A stretch of 64,000 nt of DNA from JAJEEA01 sp965243615 (lineage in GTDB: Bacteria; Acidobacteriota; Vicinamibacteria; Vicinamibacterales; UBA8438). The notes beneath the pieces are model-generated. The model saw only the letters and a program-made list of their open reading frames with translations. It made no database searches and had not been told where the DNA came from. Where the stretch lies: positions 1,674,001 through 1,738,000 of the forward strand of contig CBDEVO010000003.1 in NCBI GenBank assembly GCA_965243615.1. The letters run 5' to 3'. This document shows, piece after piece, positions 43,914-53,142 of this stretch (position 1 is the first letter of the stretch; the number at the start of each line of letters is the position of its first letter). A program made the translations under genes and the position numbers.

Positions 43914-44675
43914 CTACCGCCCTCGCTGGAGGGTGCGGAGCGAGAAGAAGGAGGTGTCGAGGTCGACGTCGAACTCCAGCTCCTCGTAGCGGAACGAGGT
44001 CCGCTCCTCCGGCTTGTCGGCCGGGACCATGTCCATGACGCCGGGGACGAGGCGGCCGCCCATCTCGGTGAACGCGCTGTACTCCATGGTGCGGGCGAGC
44101 TCGCCGTCCTCGTCGTAGTAGCGCGCCCAGAGCGGCATCGAGTCCTGCTGGCGGACCAGGAACGCCATGTGGCCCCAGACCACCGCCGCCTCGGGCTTCG
44201 GGGTCAGGCGGAGCTCCCACACGTCGACGCCGTCGCGGTCGCCCTCGAAGGCCATCTCGACGTCGTAGTCGTCGACGAGCCGGCTCTCCTTCACGAGGTC
44301 GTCGTTGGTGAAGTGCGATCCCATCCACGAGCCGCCCATCATCGAGGCGGGGATCTTGATGGTGCGGTCGACCTTGGGCAGGTAGTTCCAGATGTCGTCG
44401 CCGGCCATCAGGGTCGCGGTGCCCGCGTCGCGCCGGGGAGCGCGCAGGCGGACGAGCGAGTAGTCGGTGCCGAGCGACCACACCTCCATGGTCATCTCGC
44501 GCTCCCAGTGCTCGGTCACCACCTCCATCGTCGCCACGCCGCGGCTCGAGTCGCCGCGCATGAGGCGGTCGACGCGGTCGATGATGGCCATCGGGTCGGT
44601 CTGCGCCGCCGCCGGCGCCGCCAGGAGGCCCGCGGCCACCCCGAGGATCAGAATCCGCGCACACCATCGGAACAT
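43914..44675 (-). CDS. LolA-like outer-membrane lipoprotein-sorting protein
   Basis: 253-residue periplasmic protein with a signal peptide (MFRWCARILILGVAAGLLAAP) and a LolA/LppX-like half-barrel (ATMEVVTEHWEREMTMEVWS, DIWNYLPKVDRTIKIPASM). Related proteins carry lipoproteins or other lipids across the periplasm. ATG 44675 is selected because GAGGAGG lies six bases upstream; ATG 44681 would abut it. It heads the operon with two permeases, an ATPase and an outer-membrane protein: an inner membrane, periplasm and outer membrane set. Confidence 0.85.
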   Translation of the reverse strand: MFRWCARILILGVAAGLLAAPAAAQTDPMAIIDRVDRLMRGDSSRGVATMEVVTEHWEREMTMEVWSLGTDYSLVRLRAPRRDAGTATLMAGDDIWNYLPKVDRTIKIPASMMGGSWMGSHFTNDDLVKESRLVDDYDVEMAFEGDRDGVDVWELRLTPKPEAAVVWGHMAFLVRQQDSMPLWARYYDEDGELARTMEYSAFTEMGGRLVPGVMDMVPADKPEERTSFRYEELEFDVDLDTSFFSLRTLQRGR

Positions 44676-44709
44676 CAGCATCCTCCTCGGACACATCCGT
44701 GTTGAAGCC

Positions 44710-44739
44710 AGTCTAGCGCATCGAATTTTGATTGTCCAA
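44710..44739 (-). promoter_or_regulatory. Promoter of the LolA-like/ABC operon
   Basis: On the minus strand, TTGGAC (44739-44734), 18 bases, TAGACT (44715-44710). The surrounding DNA is strikingly AT-rich for this window and holds the small palindrome ATTGT-N6-ACAAT. The start codon is about 30 bases beyond the predicted transcription start. Confidence 0.5.
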
Positions 44740-44766
44740 AAACAATATTTTGCGCCGCGACAAAAC

Positions 44767-45768
44767 TCACAGCCCCGCCTGCTCCTTCACGTAGCGCGCG
44801 ACCTGCTCGTGGGTCGCGTACCACGCGCCGCCCTTCGCGTTGATGTGGTCGATGAGCTCCTCGAGGATGACCATGCGCGAGCGGTGGCCGATGATGTGCG
44901 GGTGCGTGGTCAGGAGGAACATCGTCCCTTCCTCCCACGCCTTGTCGAACTCGTCGATGTAGACCTGCAGCAGCTCGCGCGGCGGGCTGTAGCTGTTGCC
45001 GCGCGGGTTCAGCAGCGGCGCGTCGTCGAGGATCCACTCGACCGGCAGCTCGACGATGCCCGTCGGCTCGCCGTTCTGCATCAGCTCGTAGGGGCGGTCG
45101 TCGGCCATCAGCGAGCTGTCGTAGAGGAAGCCCTGCCCCCGGATGATGTCGAGGGTGTTGGGGCTGAAGTTCCACGACGGGGCGCGGTAGCCGACGGGGC
45201 GGCTGCCCGTGACCCGCTCCAGGTAGTCGGTGGCGCGGATGACGAGGTCGCGCTCGGTCTCGGCGTCGAGCTCGCTGTTCAGCTCGTGAATCCAGCCGTG
45301 CACCGCGAACTCGTGCCGCCCCGAGGCCTGGATGACGTCGACCATCTCGGGCCGCAGCACGAGGCTGACGGCGGGGATGAAGAACGACGCCGGGATCTCG
45401 TGGCGGTCCATGAGGTCGACGACCCGCTGCAGGCCGACCCGCGCGCCGTACTCGCCCTGCGACATGGCGCCGATCGACGGCTCGGCGTTGCGCGCGATCT
45501 GGATGGTGTCGTTATCGACGTCGAACGAGATCATCACCGCGACCCGCGCGCCGTTCGGCCACGCCGCCGGCTGCAGGCTGCGGCCGGCCCGCACCCGGTT
45601 GGCGACGGCCCGGATCTCGTCGAGGTCGAGGTAGAGGCCGGGCTGGCTCGTCCGGGTGGTCTGGGCCGTGGGTCCCGTCGGCCCGTCCGTCGCCAGGCTG
45701 TAGATCAGCATCCCGCCGACGACGCCGATCATGAAGAGGAGGTACTTCCTGACCCGCTTCCAAGTCAT
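44767..45768 (-). CDS. Membrane-anchored polysaccharide deacetylase
   Basis: 333 residues: one N-terminal membrane anchor (YLLFMIGVVGGMLIYSLA), then a NodB-fold deacetylase. Metal-site motifs: SFDVDNDT (motif 1), FAVHGWIHE (motif 2), GYRAPSW (motif 3) and a late LTTHPHIIGH. The HGWIHE form is closer to the allantoinase/PuuE group than to peptidoglycan deacetylases, so the substrate could be a small cyclic amide rather than a glycan. It starts two bases after the S9 peptidase, implying cotranscription. Confidence 0.87.
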   Translation of the reverse strand: MTWKRVRKYLLFMIGVVGGMLIYSLATDGPTGPTAQTTRTSQPGLYLDLDEIRAVANRVRAGRSLQPAAWPNGARVAVMISFDVDNDTIQIARNAEPSIGAMSQGEYGARVGLQRVVDLMDRHEIPASFFIPAVSLVLRPEMVDVIQASGRHEFAVHGWIHELNSELDAETERDLVIRATDYLERVTGSRPVGYRAPSWNFSPNTLDIIRGQGFLYDSSLMADDRPYELMQNGEPTGIVELPVEWILDDAPLLNPRGNSYSPPRELLQVYIDEFDKAWEEGTMFLLTTHPHIIGHRSRMVILEELIDHINAKGGAWYATHEQVARYVKEQAGL

Positions 45769-45770
45769 CG

Positions 45771-47828
45771 TCACTGTCCCTCGCCGTCCTCGTCCTCGGT
45801 GGTCTCGTGGGGCTGGCCCTCGCTGACGGGCGGGTTGTCGACGTGCTCGCCGAAGAACGCGGCCCAGCGCCGCAGGCGGTCCATCTGGTGGAGCGGCTCG
45901 ACGATGCCGTGGCCCTCGCGCGGGAACCGGACGAAGGTGACGTCCTTGCCGAGGTCCCTCAGCGCCCGGTAGAACTCGACCGACTGCTCGGGCGGCACCC
46001 GGGTGTCGTTGCCGCCGTGCATCAGCAGCACCGGGCTCGTCACGTCGGCCGCGAAGGTGATGGGCGAGTGCTCGCGGTAGTTGTCGGTGGCGGTCCACGG
46101 CGTCCCGCCGAAGAACGACGCCAGGTAGTCCTGGATGTCGTTCGTGCTGTACATGCTGAACAGGTTGGTGAGGCCCGCCCCCGGCGACACCGCCTTGAAC
46201 CGGTCGGTCTGGGTGACGATCCACGCCGACAGGTAGCCGCCGTAGCTCCACCCGTAGCAGATGAGGCGGTCGGGGTCGGCCCACCCCATGGCGACGGCGT
46301 GGTCCACCCCGGTCATCACGTCGTCGTAGTCGGTGACGCCCCAGGCGTCGATGTTGGCGTTCACGAACGCCTGGCCGTAGTTGGTGCTGCCGCGGAAGTT
46401 GGGCTGGAGGACGACGTAGCCGTTGCCGGCGAAGAACTGGGCGGCGGCGTTGAACGCCTCGAGCGACGCCCCGGTGGGGCCGCCGTGGGGGTTGACGATG
46501 AACGGCCAGGCGCGGCCCTCCTCGTAGCCGACGGGCTTCGTCAGCACGCCCTCGATTGTCTCGCCGTCGCTGTTCGTCCAGCGCACGGTCTCGACCGCGC
46601 CGAGCTGCACGCCCTCGTCGCGGAGCCAGGGGTTCGCGTCGGTGAGCCGGACGGGCTCGCCGTCGACGGCCGCCGTGTAGATCTCGCCGGGCCGGTCGGG
46701 GCCGGTGTGCACCCATGCCCATCGCGTGCCGTCGTCCGAGAGCGTCCACGCGCCGTTGCGCCCGCCCGGGGCCGACGTCGTGATCACCGCGCCCGACTCG
46801 ATGCTGACCCTGAACAGGTTGGTCGACGTGCCCTCGCCGGTGGACCAGTACACGAACCGTCCGTTCGCCGACCAGATGGGGGTGGTGAACTGCCGGTCGA
46901 CATCCTCGAGGAGGACGCGCGTGGGCCCTCCGCCGACGTCGGCCAGGTAGAGCTTGTTGTGCTGCGTGTTGCTCGAGGCGGTCGCGTTCGAGGAGAACGC
47001 GATGGTGCGGCCGTCGGGCGACCAGCGCGGCGACGTGTCGCTGCCGCCGTTCTCGTGGAGGAGCCGCCGCTCGCCGGTGGCCACGTCGACGACCCGGACG
47101 TCGCTCTGCCAGTTGTCGTTGGCGGTCGGATTGGGCCGGGTCTCGAAGGCGACGTGCTTCGAGTCGGGCGACCAGTCGGGGTTGCGGACCGTGAAGTCGC
47201 CCTCGGTCAGCCGCCGCGTCTCGGACGTCTCCAGGTCGTGCAGCCAGAGGTGGGTCATCCGGTGGAGGGCGTCGACCACCTCGGCGTCGCCCTCCTCCTC
47301 GCGGCGCTTCTCCTCTTCCTCCGGGAGCGGGTCGCGCGCCGTGAACAGGAGGGCCGAGCCGTCCGGCGCGAACTCGAACGACCCCACCGATTCGTCGTGC
47401 TCGGTGACCTGCCACGCCTCGCCCCCGTCGGCGTACAGGAAGTGCACCTGCGCCTTCGCGTCCTCACCCTCGTCGCGGGCGGCGAGGAACGCGACGATCT
47501 CGCCGTCGGGCGACCACGCGGGCGAAGTGGCGTTCTTCGGTCCCCGCGTGAGCTGGCGGTTGCCCGTGCCGTCGACGCGGACGCGCCACACGTGGGTGAC
47601 CGCCTCGAGGTCGGGGTCGTCCATGTCGCGCGATCGCACGGTGTAGGCGACCCACTCGCCGTCGGGCGACAGGGCGGGGCTGCCCACCTGGTCGATGCGC
47701 AGCGTGTCGCGCGCCGACAGCACTCGCGGCGTCGCCGCGTCCTGGGCCCGGCCGAGGCCCGGTCCGGCGGCGAGGACGAGGGCCGCCCCGGCGCCGGCCA
47801 TGAGTTGCCGCATTCGCAAACCCTGCAT
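45771..47828 (-). CDS. Secreted S9 family prolyl oligopeptidase-like peptidase
   Basis: 685-residue serine peptidase with signal peptide (MRQLMAGAGAALVLAAGPGL). The N-terminal beta-propeller has repeated WSPDG-type blades (SPALSPDGEWVAYTVRS, PRWSPDGRTIAFSS). The catalytic domain has nucleophile GWSYGGY, the Asp in GGNDTRVPPEQ, and His in PREGHGI. It matches acylaminoacyl/dipeptidyl-peptidase relatives that trim peptides in the periplasm. ATG 47828 is set by the strong ribosome site GGGAGGTGAC. The polysaccharide deacetylase follows directly. Confidence 0.93.
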   Translation of the reverse strand: MQGLRMRQLMAGAGAALVLAAGPGLGRAQDAATPRVLSARDTLRIDQVGSPALSPDGEWVAYTVRSRDMDDPDLEAVTHVWRVRVDGTGNRQLTRGPKNATSPAWSPDGEIVAFLAARDEGEDAKAQVHFLYADGGEAWQVTEHDESVGSFEFAPDGSALLFTARDPLPEEEEKRREEEGDAEVVDALHRMTHLWLHDLETSETRRLTEGDFTVRNPDWSPDSKHVAFETRPNPTANDNWQSDVRVVDVATGERRLLHENGGSDTSPRWSPDGRTIAFSSNATASSNTQHNKLYLADVGGGPTRVLLEDVDRQFTTPIWSANGRFVYWSTGEGTSTNLFRVSIESGAVITTSAPGGRNGAWTLSDDGTRWAWVHTGPDRPGEIYTAAVDGEPVRLTDANPWLRDEGVQLGAVETVRWTNSDGETIEGVLTKPVGYEEGRAWPFIVNPHGGPTGASLEAFNAAAQFFAGNGYVVLQPNFRGSTNYGQAFVNANIDAWGVTDYDDVMTGVDHAVAMGWADPDRLICYGWSYGGYLSAWIVTQTDRFKAVSPGAGLTNLFSMYSTNDIQDYLASFFGGTPWTATDNYREHSPITFAADVTSPVLLMHGGNDTRVPPEQSVEFYRALRDLGKDVTFVRFPREGHGIVEPLHQMDRLRRWAAFFGEHVDNPPVSEGQPHETTEDEDGEGQ

Positions 47829-47992
47829 GTCACCTCCCGTTACGGAACGGCGGCCGCGGGCCGGGCCGCGCCTCACCGAAGCGCCTGGCGACGCGAATGT
47901 CCAGCAGCGCGCCGGAGTCTGCGCAGGTCCCGGCGCGGTTTGCCGTACGCTCCCTGGGCCGGGACCGGGGTCGGCCGCGCGGGGTTCTCGGC

Positions 47993-48871
47993 TCAGTCTC
48001 CGGCGATCTCCTCGTACACCGCGGTGAGGAACCGGTTCGGGTCGCCCCACTTGTGGTTGAACTCCGCCGTCGGGTCGGCCGCCGCGACCTCTTCGTAGCT
48101 GCCCGCTCCCCCTTTCACCAGCGCCTCGACGCGGGCGGCGACGGCGATGGTCATGTCGCGGAACTCGATGACGTCCTCGCGGCCCGACACCACGCCGTGG
48201 CCGGGGAGGATCTTCGTGTCGGGCCCCGCCATGCCGGCGAGAACGCCGAGCGAGTCGATGGTGCCCGACAGGGTGCCGCCGTTCCCGCGGTCGATGACCG
48301 GGAACGCCACGGTGCGGAACATGTCGCCGGTGTGGATGACGTCGGAGTCGACGAAGTGGATGATGCTGTCGCCGTCGGTGTGCCCCGGCGGCATCGGGAT
48401 GACGTGCACCTCCTCGCCGTTGAGGTGGATGGTGACGTCCTCGCTGTAGGTCAGGACCGGCAGGGCCTCGGTCGGCCGGGTCAGCGCGAGCCGGCTGCGC
48501 ACCCGGTCCTGGGCGATGATGGAGACGCCCATCGCCGCGAAGTTCGCGTTGCCGCCGGTGTGGTCGCCGTGGACGTGGGTGTTGATGAGGAAGCGGATGT
48601 CGCCGTTCGAGATGCCCTGGACGGCGGCGTAGATGCGCTCGCTGAGGGGCGCGAACTGGTCGTCGATCATGACCACGCCCTCGTCGCCGATCGACAGGCC
48701 GATGTTGCCGCCGCGGCCCTCCAGGTAGTGCACGGTGCCGGCGACGTGGTGGGTCGAGATCTCGACCTCGGAGAAGTCGGGCTGCGCGCCGAGCCCGGCG
48801 GCCACGGTGAGCGCCGCCACGGCGGAGAAGGCGAGCGAGACTCCGAGCCGCGCGCGTGAGCTGGTCTTCAT
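47993..48871 (-). CDS. Secreted MBL-fold metallohydrolase
   Basis: 292-residue metallo-beta-lactamase-fold enzyme with a signal peptide (LGVSLAFSAVAALTVAAGL). Zinc motif LINTHVHGDHTGG (HxHxDH), further ligands in MPPGHTDGDS and LPGHG. Similar secreted MBL proteins are quinoprotein relay or broad hydrolases; no lactamase claim is made. GAGGAAG precedes the start. The 164-base gap to the S9 gene suggests its own transcript or a loose operon. Confidence 0.88.
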   Translation of the reverse strand: MKTSSRARLGVSLAFSAVAALTVAAGLGAQPDFSEVEISTHHVAGTVHYLEGRGGNIGLSIGDEGVVMIDDQFAPLSERIYAAVQGISNGDIRFLINTHVHGDHTGGNANFAAMGVSIIAQDRVRSRLALTRPTEALPVLTYSEDVTIHLNGEEVHVIPMPPGHTDGDSIIHFVDSDVIHTGDMFRTVAFPVIDRGNGGTLSGTIDSLGVLAGMAGPDTKILPGHGVVSGREDVIEFRDMTIAVAARVEALVKGGAGSYEEVAAADPTAEFNHKWGDPNRFLTAVYEEIAGD

Positions 48872-48918
48872 GGCGTTCTTCCTCGTGGGGTGTGCTGGCT
48901 GACGATTGGGTCATGCCT

Positions 48919-48924
48919 ATAATA
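48919..48924 (+). promoter_or_regulatory. Possible -10 TATAAT for small protein gene
   Basis: Perfect TATAAT in an otherwise GC-rich gap, 55 bases before the ATG at 48980. The -35 is poor, so this is weakly supported. Confidence 0.35.
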
Positions 48925-48979
48925 CCGAAAGGCGGTGCGGACCGCCCGCACGACCGAAGCGTACCGATGGTGACGGACC

Positions 48980-49198
48980 ATGGCGCAAACGAACGAGGAA
49001 CGACTCGCGGCCATCGAGGCGACGCTGCCTCGTCTGGCCACGAAGGAGGACGTCTCGGCCATCAAGGCGACGTTGGAGCACTTGGCGACGAAGGAGGACG
49101 TTCAGGCCCTCAAGGTGTGGGTGCTTGCGAGCAGCGGCGCCTTCATCACCGGCATCGTCATCGCTGCCGTGACGTGGCTCCTTCGGCTGCTTCGTTGA
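48980..49198 (+). CDS. Small coiled-coil single-span membrane protein
   Basis: 72 residues. Two 16-residue repeats beginning LATKEDV (residues 19 and 35) form a short coiled coil, followed by one membrane span (ASSGAFITGIVIAAVTWLLRLL). The DNA of the repeats is also similar, so it is an internal duplication. Such LATKEDx-plus-membrane-span proteins are widespread and unassigned. It lies between divergent units and upstream of the third DUF1592 gene. Confidence 0.65.
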   Translation: MAQTNEERLAAIEATLPRLATKEDVSAIKATLEHLATKEDVQALKVWVLASSGAFITGIVIAAVTWLLRLLR

Positions 49199-49381
49199 TG
49201 CCGTCTCCCCCCTTGGTTGACACGTCCGGGCTCGACCCCGCTGACCGCCCCTTCCCATTCCGATCGTCGCGCCAATCGAACCGAGGCGTACCGGTGGGCA
49301 GTGCGAGGCTTGAACTGGTGTAGGATCACCCTGCGCGTTCCCGGCCTGATCGACAAGACCAAGGGGGGGGTGATCGGATTG

Positions 49382-51796
49382 ATGCAGGGACTCCTGGTTC
49401 GGATGGCCGCGGCGTTCACGATCGGCTCCCTGCCGTTCGGGGCGGTGGCCGCGACGGCCCAGCCGGCGCCCGAAAGCGCCGCGTCGGCCGAGCGGGCCCT
49501 GGTCGACCGCTACTGCGTCGCCTGCCACAACGAGCGGATGCGGGTCGCGGACCTGACCCTCGACAGCGCCGACGTCGACGACGTCGGCGCCCACCCCGAG
49601 GTCTGGGAGAAGGTGGTGCGGAAGCTGCGGGCGGGAGCCATGCCGCCCGCCCCCCGGCCGCGCCCCGACGCGGAGACCTACGAGGGGTTCACCGCCTGGC
49701 TCGAGACCGAGCTCGACGCGGCGGCGGCGCGGAATCCCGATCCGGGGCGCACCGATACCTTCCACCGTTTGAACCGCAGCGAGTACCACAACGTCATCCG
49801 TGACCTGCTGGCCCTGGACGTCGACGTCGCGGCGCTCCTGCCGGCCGACGACGGCAGCTACGGGTTCGACAACATCGCGGGCGTGCTCGGCATCTCGCCG
49901 ACCCTGCTCGAGCGCTATCTGTCGGCCGCGAAGAAGATCAGCCGGCTCGCCATCGGCCGGCCCGCGCCGTCGGCGACGGCCGAGACGTTCCGCCTCGTGA
50001 CCGACCTGACCCAGGACGTCCGGGTCGACGGGCTGCCGTTCGGCACCCGCGGCGGCACCCGCTTCGACTTCACGTTCCCCGAGGACGCGGTGTACGGCAT
50101 CCGCGTCCAGCTCTCGCGCGACGCCAGCGGCACCCTCAAGCCGTTCGACACCCCCCACCGGCTCGAAGTGAGCCTGAACGGCGAGCTCCTCGAGACGTTC
50201 ACGGTCGGCGAGCCCCCGCCGCCGGGGGCCGGGCGCAGCGACCCCGAGTACCAGGAGTGGCTGACGCGCCAGCGGGCCGCCGACGACGGCTGGGAGGTGC
50301 GGGCGCCGGTGCGGGCGGGGCCGCGCACGGTGCAGGTGACGTTCCACCAGAAGACGTCGGCCTACGCCGAGACCCTGCGCCAGCCGTTCCTGCGCCCCTA
50401 CACCAGCATCACCGGCGGCGACACCCGCTATCAGCCCTACGTCGGCAGCGTCACCGTCGCCGGCCCGTTCGAGGCGAGCGGGGCGCGGCCGGTCCAGGGC
50501 ACGCCAAGCCGCGATCGCATCTTCGTCTGCCGCCCCGCCGCCGACGAGGCCGCCTGCGCGCGCGAGATCCTCTCGACCTTGGCCCGTCGCGCCTACCGCC
50601 GGCCGGTCACGGAGCGCGACCTCGCGGTGCTGCTCGAGTTCTACGAGCAGGGACGCGCCGAGGGCGGCTTCGAGGCGGGCGTCGAGCTCGGGTTGCGGCG
50701 CCTGCTCGCGAGCCCCGACTTCCTGTTCCGGGTGGCGCGCGAGCCGGACGGCGCGGCCCCGGGCACGCCGTACCGCGTCCCCGACCTCGAGCTCGCGTCG
50801 CGGCTCTCCTTCTTCCTGTGGAGCAGCATCCCCGACGACGAGCTGCTCGACCTCGCCGAGGCGGAGACGCTGCACCAGCCCGAGGTGCTCGAGGCGCAGG
50901 TCCACCGGATGCTCGCCGACCCGCGGGCCGACGCCCTCGTCGAGAACTTCGCGGGGCAGTGGCTGTATCTCCGCAACGTGCGGGCCCTGACCCCCGACGA
51001 GGACCGCTTCCCCGACTTCGGCGAGGCCCTGCGGCGATCGTTCCAGCGCGAGACCGAGCTGTTCTTCGCCAGCGTGCTGCGCGAGGACCGCAGCGTCCTC
51101 GACTTCCTGACCGCCGACTACACCTTCGTCAACGAGCGGCTGGCGCGGCACTACGGCATGCCCAACGTCTACGGCAGCCACTTCCGGCGCGTCAGCCTGC
51201 CCGACTCGTCGCGCCGGGGCCTGCTGGGCCACGGCAGCATCCTCGCCGCGACGGCCTACCCGACCCGGACGTCGCCGGTGCTGCGGGGCAAGTGGGTGCT
51301 CGAGAACCTGCTCGGGACCCCGCCGCCGCTGCCCCCGCCCGACGTCCCGTCGCTCGAGGAGACCACCAGCGACGGCGCCGCCGTGTCGATGCGCGAGGCG
51401 ATGGAGCAGCACCGGTCCAACCCCGTGTGCGCGAGCTGCCACCGGCTGATGGACCCGCCGGGCTTCGCCCTCGAGCAGTTCGACGCGGTGGGGCGCTACC
51501 GGACCCGCAACGAGGCGAACGCGCCGATCGACGCGTCGGGGGTGCTGCCCGACGGCACCGCCTTCGAGGGCGCGTCGGGCCTGCGCGACGCGCTGCTGGG
51601 CCGCCCCGACCTCTTCGTCACCACCCTGACCGAGAAGCTGCTGATCTATGCGCTCGGCCGGGGGGTGGAGCACCACGACGCGCCGGCCATCCGCGCCATC
51701 ACGCGCGACGCGGCCGAGGACGGAAACCGTTTCTCGTCGCTCATCCTGGGTGTCGTCAAGAGCCCGCCGTTCCAGATGAGGAGAACCCGGTCATGA
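49382..51796 (+). CDS. Secreted DUF1592-family haem-binding protein (copy 3)
   Basis: 804-residue paralogue of the proteins at 139 and 9964. Signal peptide (MAAAFTIGSLPFGAVAATAQ), CVACH haem motif at residues 45-49, DUF1587-like HRLNRSEYHNVIRDLL, DUF1592 core LASRLSFFLWSSIPDDELLD, polyproline hinge, second CxxCH in NPVCASCHRLMDPPGF, and DUF1585-like EKLLIYALGRGVEHHD. ATG 49382 is chosen for its signal peptide and the G-rich ribosome site upstream. The stop overlaps the DUF1552 ATG (ATGA), and an ankyrin gene follows, as in copy 1. Confidence 0.9.
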   Translation: MQGLLVRMAAAFTIGSLPFGAVAATAQPAPESAASAERALVDRYCVACHNERMRVADLTLDSADVDDVGAHPEVWEKVVRKLRAGAMPPAPRPRPDAETYEGFTAWLETELDAAAARNPDPGRTDTFHRLNRSEYHNVIRDLLALDVDVAALLPADDGSYGFDNIAGVLGISPTLLERYLSAAKKISRLAIGRPAPSATAETFRLVTDLTQDVRVDGLPFGTRGGTRFDFTFPEDAVYGIRVQLSRDASGTLKPFDTPHRLEVSLNGELLETFTVGEPPPPGAGRSDPEYQEWLTRQRAADDGWEVRAPVRAGPRTVQVTFHQKTSAYAETLRQPFLRPYTSITGGDTRYQPYVGSVTVAGPFEASGARPVQGTPSRDRIFVCRPAADEAACAREILSTLARRAYRRPVTERDLAVLLEFYEQGRAEGGFEAGVELGLRRLLASPDFLFRVAREPDGAAPGTPYRVPDLELASRLSFFLWSSIPDDELLDLAEAETLHQPEVLEAQVHRMLADPRADALVENFAGQWLYLRNVRALTPDEDRFPDFGEALRRSFQRETELFFASVLREDRSVLDFLTADYTFVNERLARHYGMPNVYGSHFRRVSLPDSSRRGLLGHGSILAATAYPTRTSPVLRGKWVLENLLGTPPPLPPPDVPSLEETTSDGAAVSMREAMEQHRSNPVCASCHRLMDPPGFALEQFDAVGRYRTRNEANAPIDASGVLPDGTAFEGASGLRDALLGRPDLFVTTLTEKLLIYALGRGVEHHDAPAIRAITRDAAEDGNRFSSLILGVVKSPPFQMRRTRS

Positions 51797-53142
51797 TGAT
51801 CAGAAAGCTGTCGCTGCCCCGCCGGACGTTCCTGCGCGGCCTCGGCGCGACCGTCGCCCTGCCCCTGCTCGACGCCATGGTGCCGGCCCTCACGGCGGAG
51901 GCCCGGACCGCGGCGCGGCCTGTCCGCCGCCTCGGGTTCATCTACATCCCCAACGGGGCGGTGATGCAGGAGTGGACGCCGGCCGAGACCGGCCCCGGCT
52001 TCGCCTTGTCCCGCATCCTGCAGCCCCTGGCCCCGTACCGCGACCAGCTCACGGTGGTGAGCGGCCTCGCCCACGGGCAGGCCGAGCCCCTCGGCGACGG
52101 CAACGGCGAGCACTCGCGGGCGAGCTCGACGTGGCTGAACGGCGTGCATCCGAAGCAGACCGAGGGCTCGGACGTGCGGGCCGGGGTCACCGCCGACCAG
52201 CTCGCGGCCCAGTACATCGGCCGGGATACGCCGCTGCCGTCGCTCGAGCTCGCGATCGACCTGGACGGGCTCGTCGGCAACTGCGAGAACGGCTACAGTT
52301 GCGTCTACCTGAACACCGTCGCGTGGCGGTCGGCGACGACGCCGCTGCCCATGGAGAACAACCCGCGGGTCGTGTTCGAGCGGCTCTTCGGCGACGGCGG
52401 CACGACCGAGCAGCGCGTGGCCGAGATGCGGCGCGACCGGAGCATCCTCGACTCGGTCACCGACGATTTGGCGAACCTCGAACGCTCCATCGGGAAGGGC
52501 GACCGGGCCCGCCTCGACCAGTACCTCGACTCCATCCGGGCCCTCGAGCGGCGCATCACCCTGTCGGAGGCGCAGAGCGCCGACGCCGAGCTGCCGGCCC
52601 TCGCCCGCCCCGTTGGCATCCCCGACGACTTCGAGGACCACGTCAGGCTGATGTACGACCTGGTCTCCCTGGCGTGGCAGGCGGACATCACCCGCGTCTT
52701 CACGTTCATGCTCGGCCGCGAGCTGGGGGGGCGGACCTATCCCCACCTCGGCGTGCCCGACCCCCATCACGGGCTGTCGCACCACCGCAACGACCCCGAG
52801 AAGCTCGACAAGCTCGCGCGCATCAACACGTACCACGTGGGCCTGTTCACCCACCTGCTCGACAGCCTGCGGAAGGCGCCGGACGGGGCGGGCTCGGTGC
52901 TCGACCACTCGATGGTGATGTACGGCGGCGGGCTCGGCGACAGCAACGACCACGCGCACTTCGATCTGCCGGAGATCGTGGTGGGCGGCGGCGCCGGGCG
53001 CCTGAAGGGCGGGCGGCACCTGCTCTACCCGAAGGACACCCCGGTGAACAACCTGCTCGTCAGCATGCTCGACAAGGTCGGGGTGTCGGCCGGGAACTTC
53101 GGCGACGCGACGGGACGCATCAAGGAGCTGGCGGACATCTGA
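51793..53142 (+). CDS. DUF1552 secreted protein (copy 3)
   Basis: 449-residue DUF1552 protein coupled to the DUF1592 gene by ATGA. Twin-arginine-like leader LPRRTFLRGLGATVALPLL, then RRLGFIYIPNGAVMQEWTP, and histidine motifs DPHHGLSHHRNDP and SNDHAHFDLPEIVVGG. The downstream ankyrin gene's ATG overlaps its stop by one base (TGATG). Function unknown. Confidence 0.88.
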   Translation: MMIRKLSLPRRTFLRGLGATVALPLLDAMVPALTAEARTAARPVRRLGFIYIPNGAVMQEWTPAETGPGFALSRILQPLAPYRDQLTVVSGLAHGQAEPLGDGNGEHSRASSTWLNGVHPKQTEGSDVRAGVTADQLAAQYIGRDTPLPSLELAIDLDGLVGNCENGYSCVYLNTVAWRSATTPLPMENNPRVVFERLFGDGGTTEQRVAEMRRDRSILDSVTDDLANLERSIGKGDRARLDQYLDSIRALERRITLSEAQSADAELPALARPVGIPDDFEDHVRLMYDLVSLAWQADITRVFTFMLGRELGGRTYPHLGVPDPHHGLSHHRNDPEKLDKLARINTYHVGLFTHLLDSLRKAPDGAGSVLDHSMVMYGGGLGDSNDHAHFDLPEIVVGGGAGRLKGGRHLLYPKDTPVNNLLVSMLDKVGVSAGNFGDATGRIKELADI

